Assembly: GCF_004210375.1 (NCBI RefSeq)
Contig: NC_134830.1
Location: forward strand, 167,469,874-167,533,873
Source of the DNA: Tachypleus tridentatus
Taxonomy: Eukaryota > Arthropoda > Merostomata > Xiphosura > Limulidae
Direction: 5' to 3'
Length of the DNA: 64,000 nt
Position 1 is the first letter of the stretch. Each line of letters begins with the position of its first letter. Of the stretch, positions 28,201 through 40,200 are shown one piece after another. The notes below the pieces were generated by a model. The model did not search any database. It saw only the letters and a list, made by a program, of their open reading frames with translations, and was not told the DNA's origin. The position numbers and the translations under genes were made by a program.

Positions 28201-31200
28201 GGCTAACAGGTGGCCTTCTTGGCCACAACGGCGACACAGTCGACGCATTCCCGTGTAATTGCACATGACCCGGAACCCGTTCACCACAATAAAGTTAGGG
28301 ACGGGCGTTGGCATGTCCAAACATACAAACACTTAGGTGCGACTGCTGCACCTCATGTTCAATTTTCCTGACGGTTCCATACGCCGACAACACATCTTGA
28401 CGACGTCATGGGACATTTCAAATGGAGCCAACCGAAGGGTGACCCACTTAAGGTTCTGCCCAGCCGGCTCCACGGGCACACGCTGATCCCCCAAGGGAAA
28501 GTCCCCCTGGCCAGTAGGCGACGGGCATGAGCGGCCAACGCCAGCGTCGCCACATAACGCCCACCCCCAAAATGCTGAAGGCATTCACTGTGACTACCCC
28601 CGACAACGGCGTTCAAAGCGTCTATAACCGCCGAGGGTAACGAAGCCGCGAGCACCACGAAGCGGATAGACCGCGGCCGAATAGAGTATGCCCGCAGCCG
28701 TACGGACCTGAACAATATTGTTTACACAGACACACACTAAACGGCCGCGAAACAGCGCGGATTCGACACAACACACGGCTAAGTTGTACTATAAGAGCCG
28801 TACACGTTACAGTACACGATAATAAACACAAGAAACACCCGAAACGGGCACGGCAAATGACGGCACCACAACGCACGGCAAAATCCCAACAGGCTAAGAA
28901 GTGGTGCTCACTCTCACTTCAACAGTCAAGAGCACACCAAACTAAATGTCTGAGGTTTAAATCGGGCAAGGCTCATTCAAAATGCTGAGTAACGATCTTT
29001 TACTCATGTGCACCTGGTGTAATACACCTGTATGTGAGTTGAGCCATTTTAAGTGTGAACAAATGTGGGGGTGTCCTAACTTTTTCCTCAGTTAGAATAT
29101 GCATTTTTGTAAAATTACATTTACAGAAATCTTGAAGAGTATTTTTTCATTTTTAATTGTTTAGTTATATTCCTATAATATCTCAGTATTGTTAAAATTG
29201 AGATTAAATATCTATATATCCAAAAATATTACAAAAATACACAGGCTTTCATAGGATGTCCTAACTTTTCACATGACTGTATGTGTTATAGTTATCATTA
29301 ATAAAACTAAAAAAAAACTTACTGGTCGTCCAGAATTGATTTGTCTGCCTGCTTCTGGGCATTCATTTTCCTCTTCCAAGAGTCTACCCAAAAGCACTGG
29401 ATTCATGACTGATTCGGTGTGGAAGTAATCCATGGCACTTTTCCAGACTATATTAACGATGTTATCTCGATCGAAGCTTTCATCGGTGAGTTCAGCTAGG
29501 ACATCGGTGAGAATGAGCACAACTGTTGTGAGGATATTACCGATACCTCGTAAGGCCCGGTTCTCTGACTTGGATGAGCACAACTGTAGTGAGGATATTA
29601 CCGATACCTCGTAAGGCCCGGTCCTCTGACTCGGATGACCACAACTGTGGTGAGGATATTACCGATACCTTGTAAGGCCCGGTCCTCTGACTCGGATGAC
29701 CACAACTGTGGTGAGGATATTACCGATACCTTGTAAGGCCCGGTCCTCTGACTCGGATGACCACAACTGTGGTGAGGATATAACCGATACCTCGTAAGGC
29801 TCTGACTCTTTTTGGGGGTTTGCTGCATCTGTATATGCTTTTTTAGTAGTGAGGTTGGGTGGATGTGTGTCTTTTCTAGGCGGTTGACTCTTGGTGAGTT
29901 CTGTAACCACTGGTACAGCAAACTTGATGGATTTCTTAGTTGTAGTGACTGGTTGTGCGGTCAGAGGTGTATTTCGCTGTGCTTGTAGAACTGTCTTAAA
30001 TTTGGGGCAGCATGGGGCCCGTTGCAATAAGCACAACGCGTTGTCTGTCTTTCATTGGGGAATGAAATAACTTGGTGTAGTCCACAACTTCTAACACAAC
30101 GAGAGGAAAACCTACAGGTAACTGTAATGTGTCCGAAACGTGACATTTATAGCATTGTATTATTTTAGGGCCAGTATCCTTGGATTATTCAACCTGGTGA
30201 TGTGTGTAAAAAAGTATCACACCTGTTGATATTATCTTTTCGGTTTTTATAACAACAGGGATATTGATCCGTACCAGCGGTGTAGGTAACATTGCACAAC
30301 ATTTTTTTTAAAGTTTTGCTTCCTGAAAAGATTTTGCTGATTGTGACAGGTACCTGGTGGGTATGCACAAATATAGTTTTGGTTTTGCTTCATCACGTAG
30401 AAACTCTGAAAAATAGACAGTTAACTGTTTACCGGCAATAACGTATTTAATTGCATTTATGTTTCTAATATACTATTAAGTTCAACATAATTAAAAGTGT
30501 TTTGCTCCTAATTTTTGTTTGTATTCAATGTCCGGTGCATCACGTTGTAATGTCCAACAGTAGTCAACAAGCATTGACGGCTTCCAGTTGCCCTGATATC
30601 GTTTTTCCATTATAGTAATGTCCTGGTGAAACCAAGATTTTGATGAAACGGTACGTGAGGGGAAATTTGGATGTTATTTTCGTGATCAGCAGCCAAAAAT
30701 CTATAAGGAACACCCAACAGTGTTCAAGAAGCAAAAACTTTGTGTCCGGTCCTGGGTGACTTAATTAGGTCTATTTTGGTTACTTGAATGTCCTGGGCTT
30801 CGAGTTCTTCTTTGACTTCATTAACAGTGATGTCAAAGGGGACACTCCGGTTCACTACTTCTTTTTCGAGAATCAGGTTACTGGCGACATGAACTGTGAT
30901 ATCAGCACCTTGGAATGCATTGACTGGCCAAGGGTTGAGTAGGGAAGTATATCCATGTCGATCAGCACATTTTATCAAAACTCCTCCTCTTGGGAGTTGT
31001 TGGAGGTGATTGAAAGTAACTCGTGGAAATAGTCTTTCTAGTTATTTAGCTATTTCGGTGATTCTATTTTTAACTGGAATCCCCTCGACAATATCAGCTG
31101 TTGGCATCTTGGGGTGAAGCTATTGAGTTTTTGTAGGTAATGGTGCCTCTGCAGACTTGGTAGGGGACATGGCTTGGTCTAGCATCGGATTGTTGGGTTG

Positions 31201-34200
31201 GTCAGTAGGTTTAGTTGTCTTGGAGTCGGTATTTGCATACCTGGGAGAATTACATGGGGTACTGTAGCTGTCATCTGTAGTTAAATGTGAGTTGTCTGTT
31301 TCAGCTTTACTGAAAAAGCAACATTTCTCCGCTTCCTGAAGTAATTTGAATTGAGGTCGACAGAGGTCCGCCTGTAGAACGAGTAGTCATGTGCGGGGTC
31401 TTGTTCAGAAATTACTTTCCAAGGGATGATAAAGAGACGGCACGATTTTTTATTTTAAGCTTAGTAGATGTTTTGGTTTTAAAGACCTTTGGGGAGACCC
31501 CAAAGGCAAACCAGGGGTGCTCAGAAACTTCTGTTTCTCTTCAGCCCCGCATATTAAAAAGGTTAAAGACATCAGGAATTGAAGGACAAGCACTTTGTAG
31601 TTTGATGACTTGGTATATTTCTGCTGGTCGAGTTGGGGTCGTTCGGGTGTAGTTGCAGTGAAGGCCAGAGAGACGGAGGAGAAAAGGAGGAACGAGCTAA
31701 CTTGAAGTGAGGAAAAAATAACAAGACTAACGTAACGAGCAGGGATAGACAAATAGGGTAGAGTAGGGAAACGTATTAACTTAGATTCTGCATGAAATGA
31801 AGAGAAGGCACAGGGTAACGGATCACCTTTTTAGGGCCTAGGTAAAGAAATACCTAAAATTTTGCTGAGGGGGTAACAGGAGTACCCCGAGAAAACCCAC
31901 TTTCACGGCCAGGGCGCCGAATTATCTACCCTGACCGTGCCCTGGGTAGCTGGGGAATTTACATCAAATAATTATGGAGGGGTTAAGCATGGCCAGTCAT
32001 CGTTGGAGAGAAGTTATGCTTCTAGGAGCCTAGAAGATAAATTTCTAAGTACCATCGATCTTTTATGGTTCGGTTCTCTTTCCATCTCATCAAGTCTCAA
32101 ATTAAACATTTTTGCCATCGGGGTCTGTTGTAATGCTTCACGTATTGAATAGTAGTCGTGGTCGATAGCACAGGCTGGTGATAATCTTAGTTTCGGTGGG
32201 TATGGTGTAGGTACTTGTATTGGTACGTTATCCGGGTATTTCTCAGTCATCTGGGATAGTTTATGTTTTATAGGTATTCTAGCTTGAATGACCCGAGAGA
32301 TGGTTGGGCACTTGTATGTCATAGTTGATTTATCCGAATAGGTAGACTGTGTAGTTTGCAACTGGGAAGATGTAGATCGCAGAGTAATAGACAACGTCTG
32401 AGTGAATTTGTTGAGATATTGGATTTTGTTCTGTCCATGATCGGATGTCGAATTTACACACATGGTAAATAACAAGGAGTTACTGAACATGCTTTGAGCT
32501 ATTTATATTTTTACATAATCTAATATTAAGAATATACCTTCTCTGAGCAAATGATAAGATGACTCACTACATGTTTTATATGCAAACAAAGACTCACAGT
32601 TTCATAAATGCTTAGAGAACAGGAAGTTTAAGATGAGAATTACTTTGTCGTCTCTTGTGGTTTTCTATACTCCACTGCTGACTGGTTAACTTTTATCTGG
32701 TCAGAAGCTTAAAATTAAGAATGCGAAATCGTTTCTGAATTATGTGAATAAAGTTCCATTCATGTTAAACAATCTAAAACCAATCGTTAATGTAATCTTC
32801 TGCTGTCACTTGTAAACCATTGTGGGTCGTAATTTTTCAGTGAATGGAATATAGTTATTCTATATACGAGGGCTGTTCAAAAAATAATCGGACTGTTTGA
32901 ATTGCGCGGCTCCAGTTGGTTCCAGGGGAATCAGCTTGGTGTCGCTAGGTTTGCACAGATCAGCTGATTACGACGCCATTTCCCGATTGCAGATATCTTC
33001 ATTTGTGTATTAGATACGCGGTTTTAAGTGAAGTGCGATTTTTTCGTTTGGCGTATTTCAGAATGAATGACCTGAAGGAGCAACGACTTGCTGTGAAATT
33101 TTGTGTTAAACTTGGAAAATCTGCGACTGAAACTTTTGCTATGCTTAACATGGCTTACGGTGATGTTTCTATGAAGCGTACGGCATGTTTCAAGTGGCAT
33201 GAACGTTTTAAGGATGGTCGACAATCCATTGAAGATGATGAGCGTCCTGGACGTCCTTCCACGTCAACTGACGACCCACACGTCGACAAAATCAACACCC
33301 TGGTGCGAGCAAATCGACGTCTGACTGTCAGGGAGCTTGCTGAAGAGTGTGGAATATCACTTGGATCTTGTTACGAGATTTTGACCGAAAAATTGAAGAT
33401 GCACCGCGTTGCTGCGAAATTCAGCCCTCAGAACTCGTGAGTTTTGGCCAAACACTCGATCACTGTTCTTCCCCACCCCCCTATTCACATGAACTTGCTC
33501 CTTGCGATTGTTTCTTGTTCCTCAAACTCAAAAGACCCTTGAAAGGAAGAAGATTTGAGACGATTCCCGAGATTAAGGCAAATGCGACGAAGGAGCTGGA
33601 GGACATTACAAAAGAAGCGTACCAGGACTGTTTCAACAAGTGGCAACACCGTTGGGATAAGTGTGTGCGTTGGGGAGGAGAGTACTTTGAAGGGGTCCCA
33701 GACCTGTAACTTCTAAATAAAGTACATTTTGTTTTATGACGTCAGTCCGCGTATTTTTTGAACAGACCTCGTAGTTATTGTTCCAGGTCAAAATGTGTCA
33801 ACGTAATACTGGCTACTAGCTTTGATTGAGCTACATTAACGAAGTATTATCTGAAATGATATTTTTATTTTATTATTATCTGGAGATTTTAAACAAAACT
33901 TTATCGTTAAAATGTCTAATTACCATCAGAAAGCGCCACAAATTCTGAAACAAAGCTCAATGCACACACTGAAACTCTAGAATTATATGAATCCTTTTTA
34001 TGTATTGTATTAAATTGGTAAGAATCTCTTTAATCTATTCAAACTTAAATAAAAATACATTTTTCTTTACGGTGGTCATCTGACTTATGCCTTTTAATAT
34101 AGCATTTGTTATTATTCTAATACATGCGCAACATTTTTATAGCTAGGAATTAACCCACTGTTTCATTTGAAAAATTATAAAAAATATATCTATAAGTACC

Positions 34201-37200
34201 ATAAATATATCTAACTAACACACTACTGCAAGATATTACGAGTATTTATATATACATACATAGATAGATACAAGTATTGTGCAAATATATTTAATTAAAA
34301 CCACTCTGAGATATTTTGTGTTTTATTTTAATTATTCTATTTTTCTGAACTCATATTTTCTAAATAATTTTAAAAACTGCAATTTTCCTTCATGCTTTGT
34401 TTATTTAATAGCACGTTTACCGCACCAATGGACGTTGTCAAGGGTTCGCTTAGTGTTTCTCCTATTTAGTAACAAAACATTAAATTTCAAATAATGTACA
34501 TCATAGAAACGAAAGTAAAACTTTTACCGATATCGTGTAATACAGTAAATAACCCGTATTAGGACATGTCTTTGTAATATGCAACGAGACTGGTGAGTTC
34601 TTAGAGCTTTCCACAAGTCTGTAGTCCTATTGGATTATAAATTTCCTTAATCCTGAGACGTTTTATTTTATCGCTAGTTATTTCTAAGCCTAATTTTCTA
34701 TATGACTATATATATATGTATAAATGCTTAAGAAACCCTTTATGATGTAATACATCATTTTCATACAACCATGTAAACGGGTGTATGTTGGTATTATGTC
34801 TTAGAATATAATTTCAGTGTGCTCAAGGAAAGGAAAAATATTAATCTGAATGGACAGATTAAGCTCTAATCTAACTTGTTTATTTTTTATTTATTACTTT
34901 TATCTGTAGTATATAAATTGAGTATTACTTTTATTAATGTTAAAGTTTTCGCGTTGTTTGTTTCTAAAAGATAAATCGACACTTTATTTATTACATTTCC
35001 CGTCTTTTAGCCTGATATCGGGGAAATCCTTACCATTCACTGGTCATGCGAAGGTACAACCTTAACAGAGGTAAGATGTTGTTAAAATTTAACACTTAAC
35101 ATAACTGATTTGTAATTTGAAACATGTTTCTGTTTTATTGTATCCCATAATAAATGTAATAATTATTGACATTAAAGTTAAACAAATTGTAATTCATGAT
35201 TTAATTATGTACTGGGAGAGTGAGTACCTAACATTTAATCAATGGAAAAAGAGGTGATACGTTTATCAGTATAGATTGGCTTAAATTTTGCGCAAAGCTA
35301 CACGAGAGCTATCTGTGCTAGGCGTCCCTAATTTAGCATTGTAAGACTAGAGGGAAGACAGCTAGTCATCACCACCCACCGCCAACTCTTGGGCTACTCT
35401 TTTACCAACGAATAGTGAGAATGAAGGTAACATTATAACACCTCCACGGCTGAAAGGGTGAGAATGTTTAATGCGACAAGAATTCGAACCTGCGATCCTA
35501 AGATTACAAGTCCAGTGCTTTAACCACCTGGCAATACCGGACCCATTAGTGTAGAAGTTAATTAGAAATTATTCAACATCACATACTTATATATGTATTG
35601 TATGTGGTTTCGTGTGTTCTAATCTTTAAAATAGTTACTTCTAAATTAATAATATCGGCCAAAAAACGTCATACTTATGATAATATTTTATTTTCTGAGG
35701 ACTTTAGAAAATTATTAAAACATTAATATGTCCATTAGAACATTCTTTTTTGTTTCAAAGATGATAGAAAGGTGTTATGAAATGTTTTATGACGGCGTCA
35801 CATGAATGTAAAATATAGCTCTTTAGTGGGCATTTTGAGATTCATTTGTAGCTCCAACAAGATGATTCCAAAGACGTTTGGCCCGACATGGCCAGGTGGT
35901 TAAGGCACTCGACTCGTGATCTGAGGAACGCGGGTTTGAATCCCCGTCACACCAAACATGCTCTCCCTTGCATCGGTGGGGACGTTATAATGCGACGTTC
36001 AATCCTTCTATTCGTTGGTAAAAGAGTAACTCAAGAGTTGGCAGTGGGTGGTAATGACTAGTTTCCTTCCCTTTAGTCTTACACTGCTAAATTCAGGACA
36101 GCTGGCGGAGATAGAACTCGTGTAGCTTTTCGCGAAATTCAAACCAAACCAAAGACGTTCGATGACATATATTATTTTGATTTATTAGATAATAATAAAA
36201 TAATTCCATAAATACATATTCATACATGATAATAATGATTATCTTATAAGCTGAGATTATCAAGGAAGCGAACACTAATTTTCACATTTTATGTAAGTTG
36301 TATTAATAACGTATATAAATGCATAATATTTAAGCTCATGCAAAACAAATTGCCAAAAATTGTCCTAAGCAGTGGTGGGATTCAAAAATTTTAAGAAGGG
36401 GTTCTCTCAAGGGAAGGCCTCAATAATAACGGGTTCTCTTACTTTTCCGGAAGTCTATACTGATACATCATTTGAAAAGGAAAATAATGGAAAAAGTGCT
36501 TTAAAATCTTTTATTTATTTCAGTTTAAAAATTTCCAAATAGTCAATTGATTGTCATCATATTTGTCCGTTTTTTCTGTTTCACTCTATTATCATCTGCA
36601 CTGTGATTATTGCGAAGCCATGTTTTAACAAAAGGAGTAGCATCCCATAAATCGAAAGGAAGGCCAATAAGATTAATCGTCAATAGGTTTCTGACATTTT
36701 CTACTGTGAGGCGGCTTCTTTTATCTGAGTATATAATATTCATTCTTGAAAACCCTCTTTCTGCCTCTGCAGAACTGATGGCAATCGTATTCATAATGGT
36801 TTTTGCCTTTTGTATACTCTCGGGAATTACAGGATTATTAAAATCTTTCAGGACATTTTCCACATAATCACGAAAATCATTAATGGGGACAACATCTGGG
36901 GAAAATTTGTCATGGAATGCTTTTCACTCTGAAGAAACTGCAAGCCGCCCCAGCCGACAGAAATCGGCCTGACGTGAAGGCTGAAAGGAAAGACTATGCC
37001 CTGTGGTTCATGGAGACGGCACTTCGCGCACCCCGTGTCATCTACATCGACGAGATGGGGTTCAACGTATGGACAATTAAGAAACTGACTGCATTCACTT
37101 GACGAACTTTGTCAATAATACGGTCTGTGATTTTCTCATTAAATCTTTCTTGTCGAAATGTGTGATGAAGTGTGACGCAATCAGTTTCCACGACATCAAC

Positions 37201-40200
37201 AATTCGACGGTATAATTGAAGCCATCAACGGGTTCGCTAAGCTCAAAAATTTTTAAGAACGGGTTCGCGCGAACCCCTGCGAACCCCCTGAATCCCACCA
37301 CTGGTCCTAAGTCTTAAGTTGATAAAAGAAGGTCTTGAAATTGACATCATTAAGTGTAGTAACTCTACACTTTATGACACTGTTTATGACTCTATTTAAA
37401 CTTGTATATGTGTGGGTAAATGTAAAGGTGCGCCTGAAGTTCCTGATTACTGATAATTCTAGAATATGTTCTCTTATATTTTTTACCTGAGAACTTTATA
37501 GTTACAAGATTATTTTTGACAAATTTAGTTACATTTGATATGTTCAGATCATCTTTAGTATTGAATATTTTTTGATATTTTTAATAGTCTAAATAATTGT
37601 TAAATATTCCACTTATTGTTTCTTTTTTAAGAATATAGGATTGATAGACGTGAATAATAAACCACCCGAGTTTAATAAGGCAAATTACAGTTTTACAGCA
37701 TCAGAGGTAAGCTATAGTTTATTTCCTGAGTATAATATCCATTAATTAGTAATACATAACCTTAATTTAAACTGTTATAATTACATTAATTATAAGTAAA
37801 GAAAGGTCTTTGAATAGAAAAGATAAGGCAATAACTTTAATATTTTTAGGCCTAACACGAACGGTATTTGATGAAAGTCGTATCGTTTAGTGATTCTTAG
37901 TTCTTGGTGTTCATGATTCGTTGTTAGTCTTGGGAAGTTAGCTTTTTGACCCTGGTGGAGAATGTGGTAAATATGAGACTAACATATATCATTTATAATT
38001 TCAAAATAAACAATTTCATATGAATATAAACTGCACAATTATCTAATAATGTTTGTTGCAGAAATAGATAGGTATATGATTTTGTCCCCATGAACGAATA
38101 TTTGTATCGTATTATTGGAGTTTTTGTCACATTAAATTTATACGATAATGTAAACCACATAATAACCTTATAGTTCACACTCTTTTTTAAAACTATTTTT
38201 AATGGAACTTATTTTTTCGTATTTTTAAGTAATAAAATCTCAGCTTATCGCAAAAGTTTTTCCTTTTATCTGAATAGTTTCTTTTGGAAGGACAATCAGT
38301 GAATCCGAATGATCTGATAAAAGTGCTCGATAAAGACTCCTGGAATGATAATGTTGTCAGTACATACCAAATAATTGAGGTTAGACTAATTTATACACGT
38401 ATTTTTTATGTTTATCGTGGTATTAAATAAAATTAAACCAATCTCTGTCTTTACTTATCAGTAACTTTACAAAATTTATTGTTGTGATATGATGTTTTGT
38501 AAACAAACTTATTATGAGGCATTGTTTATTACGACGCTTTTCTACGAAATTTACTTGTTATGAACAATGTATTTGTTTAACTCTGGAAATCCTCCCAAAA
38601 ACATTGAATGAAATAACTTCAATGAGGGGATTTGCTTCAACTTTTATCCAGACTATAATGTTTTAAAATAACGTTGACCATTTCTTGTTTCCTCAGGAAA
38701 GTGATGACCATTTTGAACTTGTCGAGAAAGAAGAATGCGATAGCTCTACCTTGCTAGAAACGACACATTTTACTCTAAAAGTCAAGGATCGAATGAATCA
38801 CAACAAGCAGAAAGAACACAGATTTAAAATTTTAGCTAAAGTAAGTCTATGTATTATATGAAATGGTTAAAACTAAAACAATATTTTCTTTATTGTTCAA
38901 GAACAATGATCGTTTCTGTATAAAATGTATAAATTTATCTAATGTATAAAATTGATAATTTGTTTGATTTGAAATATCATTGATCAATATATCTCTACTA
39001 TAAATGAGAATTAATACATGGATTTAGGACTGAGATATCCAGTCTAAATATAATATTAAACGTAAGTAAAATCTGATTAAGCTATTTAAAATGGAAATAT
39101 TTTACTGTTGTTAAATGTTGAATGATAATTTTACGTTTATAATAAACATATTAAAATATATACATTTTAAATAGTGTATCAATGTCTATTATATAGAATA
39201 AAAAGGAAGCTTACAATGGCAGTCTGCTTCAATCAACAGCTGATGTGGTCATCAAAGTCATAGATGAGGATGACCTCGACCCGGTATTTAGGGATGTTCA
39301 TTACGTTTTTGAACTGAGCCACACAAAGGAGGTAAGAAAGTTATAAATGTTAAGTGTCTATGTACAGGTAGTGGAAAAGAAAATGGAAACACCTAGGTAA
39401 ATAAATTAAGAAAATAATGTCCCAGCATGCATAGGGTCATGTATAACAATGCTGGATAGGTCTTATTACCTATAATCAAGACTGTTATGATTGCAAGCGT
39501 AGTTTTCAGTGCCTTTGTAAGAAGGTGACTGATGAAACACGTTTGGTGAGAGCTACAATGACCAGGACAACTCAACATGACGACATTTCACGAGCAACGG
39601 TGTTTAAGGTGATGTCACCATGTTACGCTATGGGAAAAACATCACCTGTGAAGCAAAACAATGGAGGGAAGCACATACTTCAAGATAATAATGTCCATGT
39701 ATTAATTGGAAGTGCAAGGAAAAACAAGCAGGTCATCTCAGATCAATTGACCGCAAATGGCAACCTGGGGTGAGAGCCGCCAGTTTCACCAAACACAGAA
39801 CGGGACACCAAAGTTGGATTATAGTGCAATAACCAGTCATTACACTTGGAAAATACAAGGTTGTGGAAACACACAGGATATGGGGTAACAAATAATGGAA
39901 GAATGTGATTGGTCAAATGAATCATCCTTGACCATGTTCTCGGCAAACGGACGAGTGCATCTGTGTCGGTAAGCTAAAGAACTTTACAGCCCTGAGTGTC
40001 TAGTTCCAATAGTGAATGATTCTGGTAATTTTTTTTTTTTTATAGTGTGAAGCGCATCTTTCTGGCATGGATTTGGTTATACTTTTAGAAGAAAAGCTCT
40101 ATACCAGTCGTTACGTAATAGTACTAATTGATCACCCATGTTACAGGATTGCTGTCCTGCAGAGAGATGTTTTTCAGGATGACAATGCCACCTCCACGGA

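Larger units (their letters stand above)
25560..28905 (-). mobile_element. Tx1/L1-type LINE inserted in the Tc1 leader, internally deleted
   Basis: This GC-rich segment contrasts with the surrounding AT-rich DNA. On the - strand it has an ORF1-like zinc-knuckle protein, then a reverse transcriptase without a recognisable endonuclease, then a repetitive A/T-rich 3' tail. The insertion is between the Tc1 leader (gtggtgctcactctcacttc region at 28900) and the Tc1 start codon at 25552. The exact ends and target duplication are not clear. Confidence 0.72.
24320..29279 (-). mobile_element. Tc1-type DNA transposon with TA duplication, split by a Tx1-type LINE
   Basis: The ends CAGTCATGTGAAAA and its inverse TTTTCACATGACTG are flanked by TA (24318-24319 and 29280-29281). 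Terminal inverted repeats extend for about 215 bp. The transposase remnant is on the - strand. Removing 24320-29281 rejoins the endonuclease frame of the host LINE, which confirms both ends. Net of the LINE insert the Tc1 is about 1.6 kb, the usual size for the family. Confidence 0.9.
21437..32490 (-). mobile_element. Jockey-type LINE on the - strand, decayed and repeatedly interrupted
   Basis: Reading right to left: ORF1 (gag-like, 32490 to about 29310), the ORF2 endonuclease start (just right of 29281, continuing at 24317), reverse transcriptase (about 23440-22470), a C-terminal piece (about 22330-22130) and a repeated 3' tail. A Tc1 element splits the endonuclease start. ORF1 holds two further insertions. 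Stops and frameshifts show it is inactive. Confidence 0.75.
29282..32490 (-). pseudogene. ORF1 (gag-like) remnant of the - strand Jockey-type LINE
   Basis: Pieces in reading order: an N-terminal part at 32490-32014 (MFSNSLLFTMCVNSTS start, ending NLSSRLLEA), a middle part at about 31310-30724 (with RITEIAK, RLFPRVTFNHLQQLPRGGVL and IKCADRHGYTSLL), and a zinc region at about 30190-29960 (QCYKC and then RFGHITVTCRFSSRC after a one-base shift, then CAYCNGPHAA). A proline-rich stretch follows, then 61-bp repeats. Foreign insertions separate the pieces. Confidence 0.68.
36370..37303 (-). mobile_element. hAT element, short (934 bp), with 8-bp target duplication
   Basis: The inverted ends CAGTGGTGGGATTCA and TGAATCCCACCACTG are flanked by identical 8-bp repeats GTCCTAAG (36362-36369 and 37304-37311). 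An 8-bp duplication and CA..TG ends are diagnostic of hAT elements. It retains only parts of a transposase. It sits in cadherin intron 4. Confidence 0.92.
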
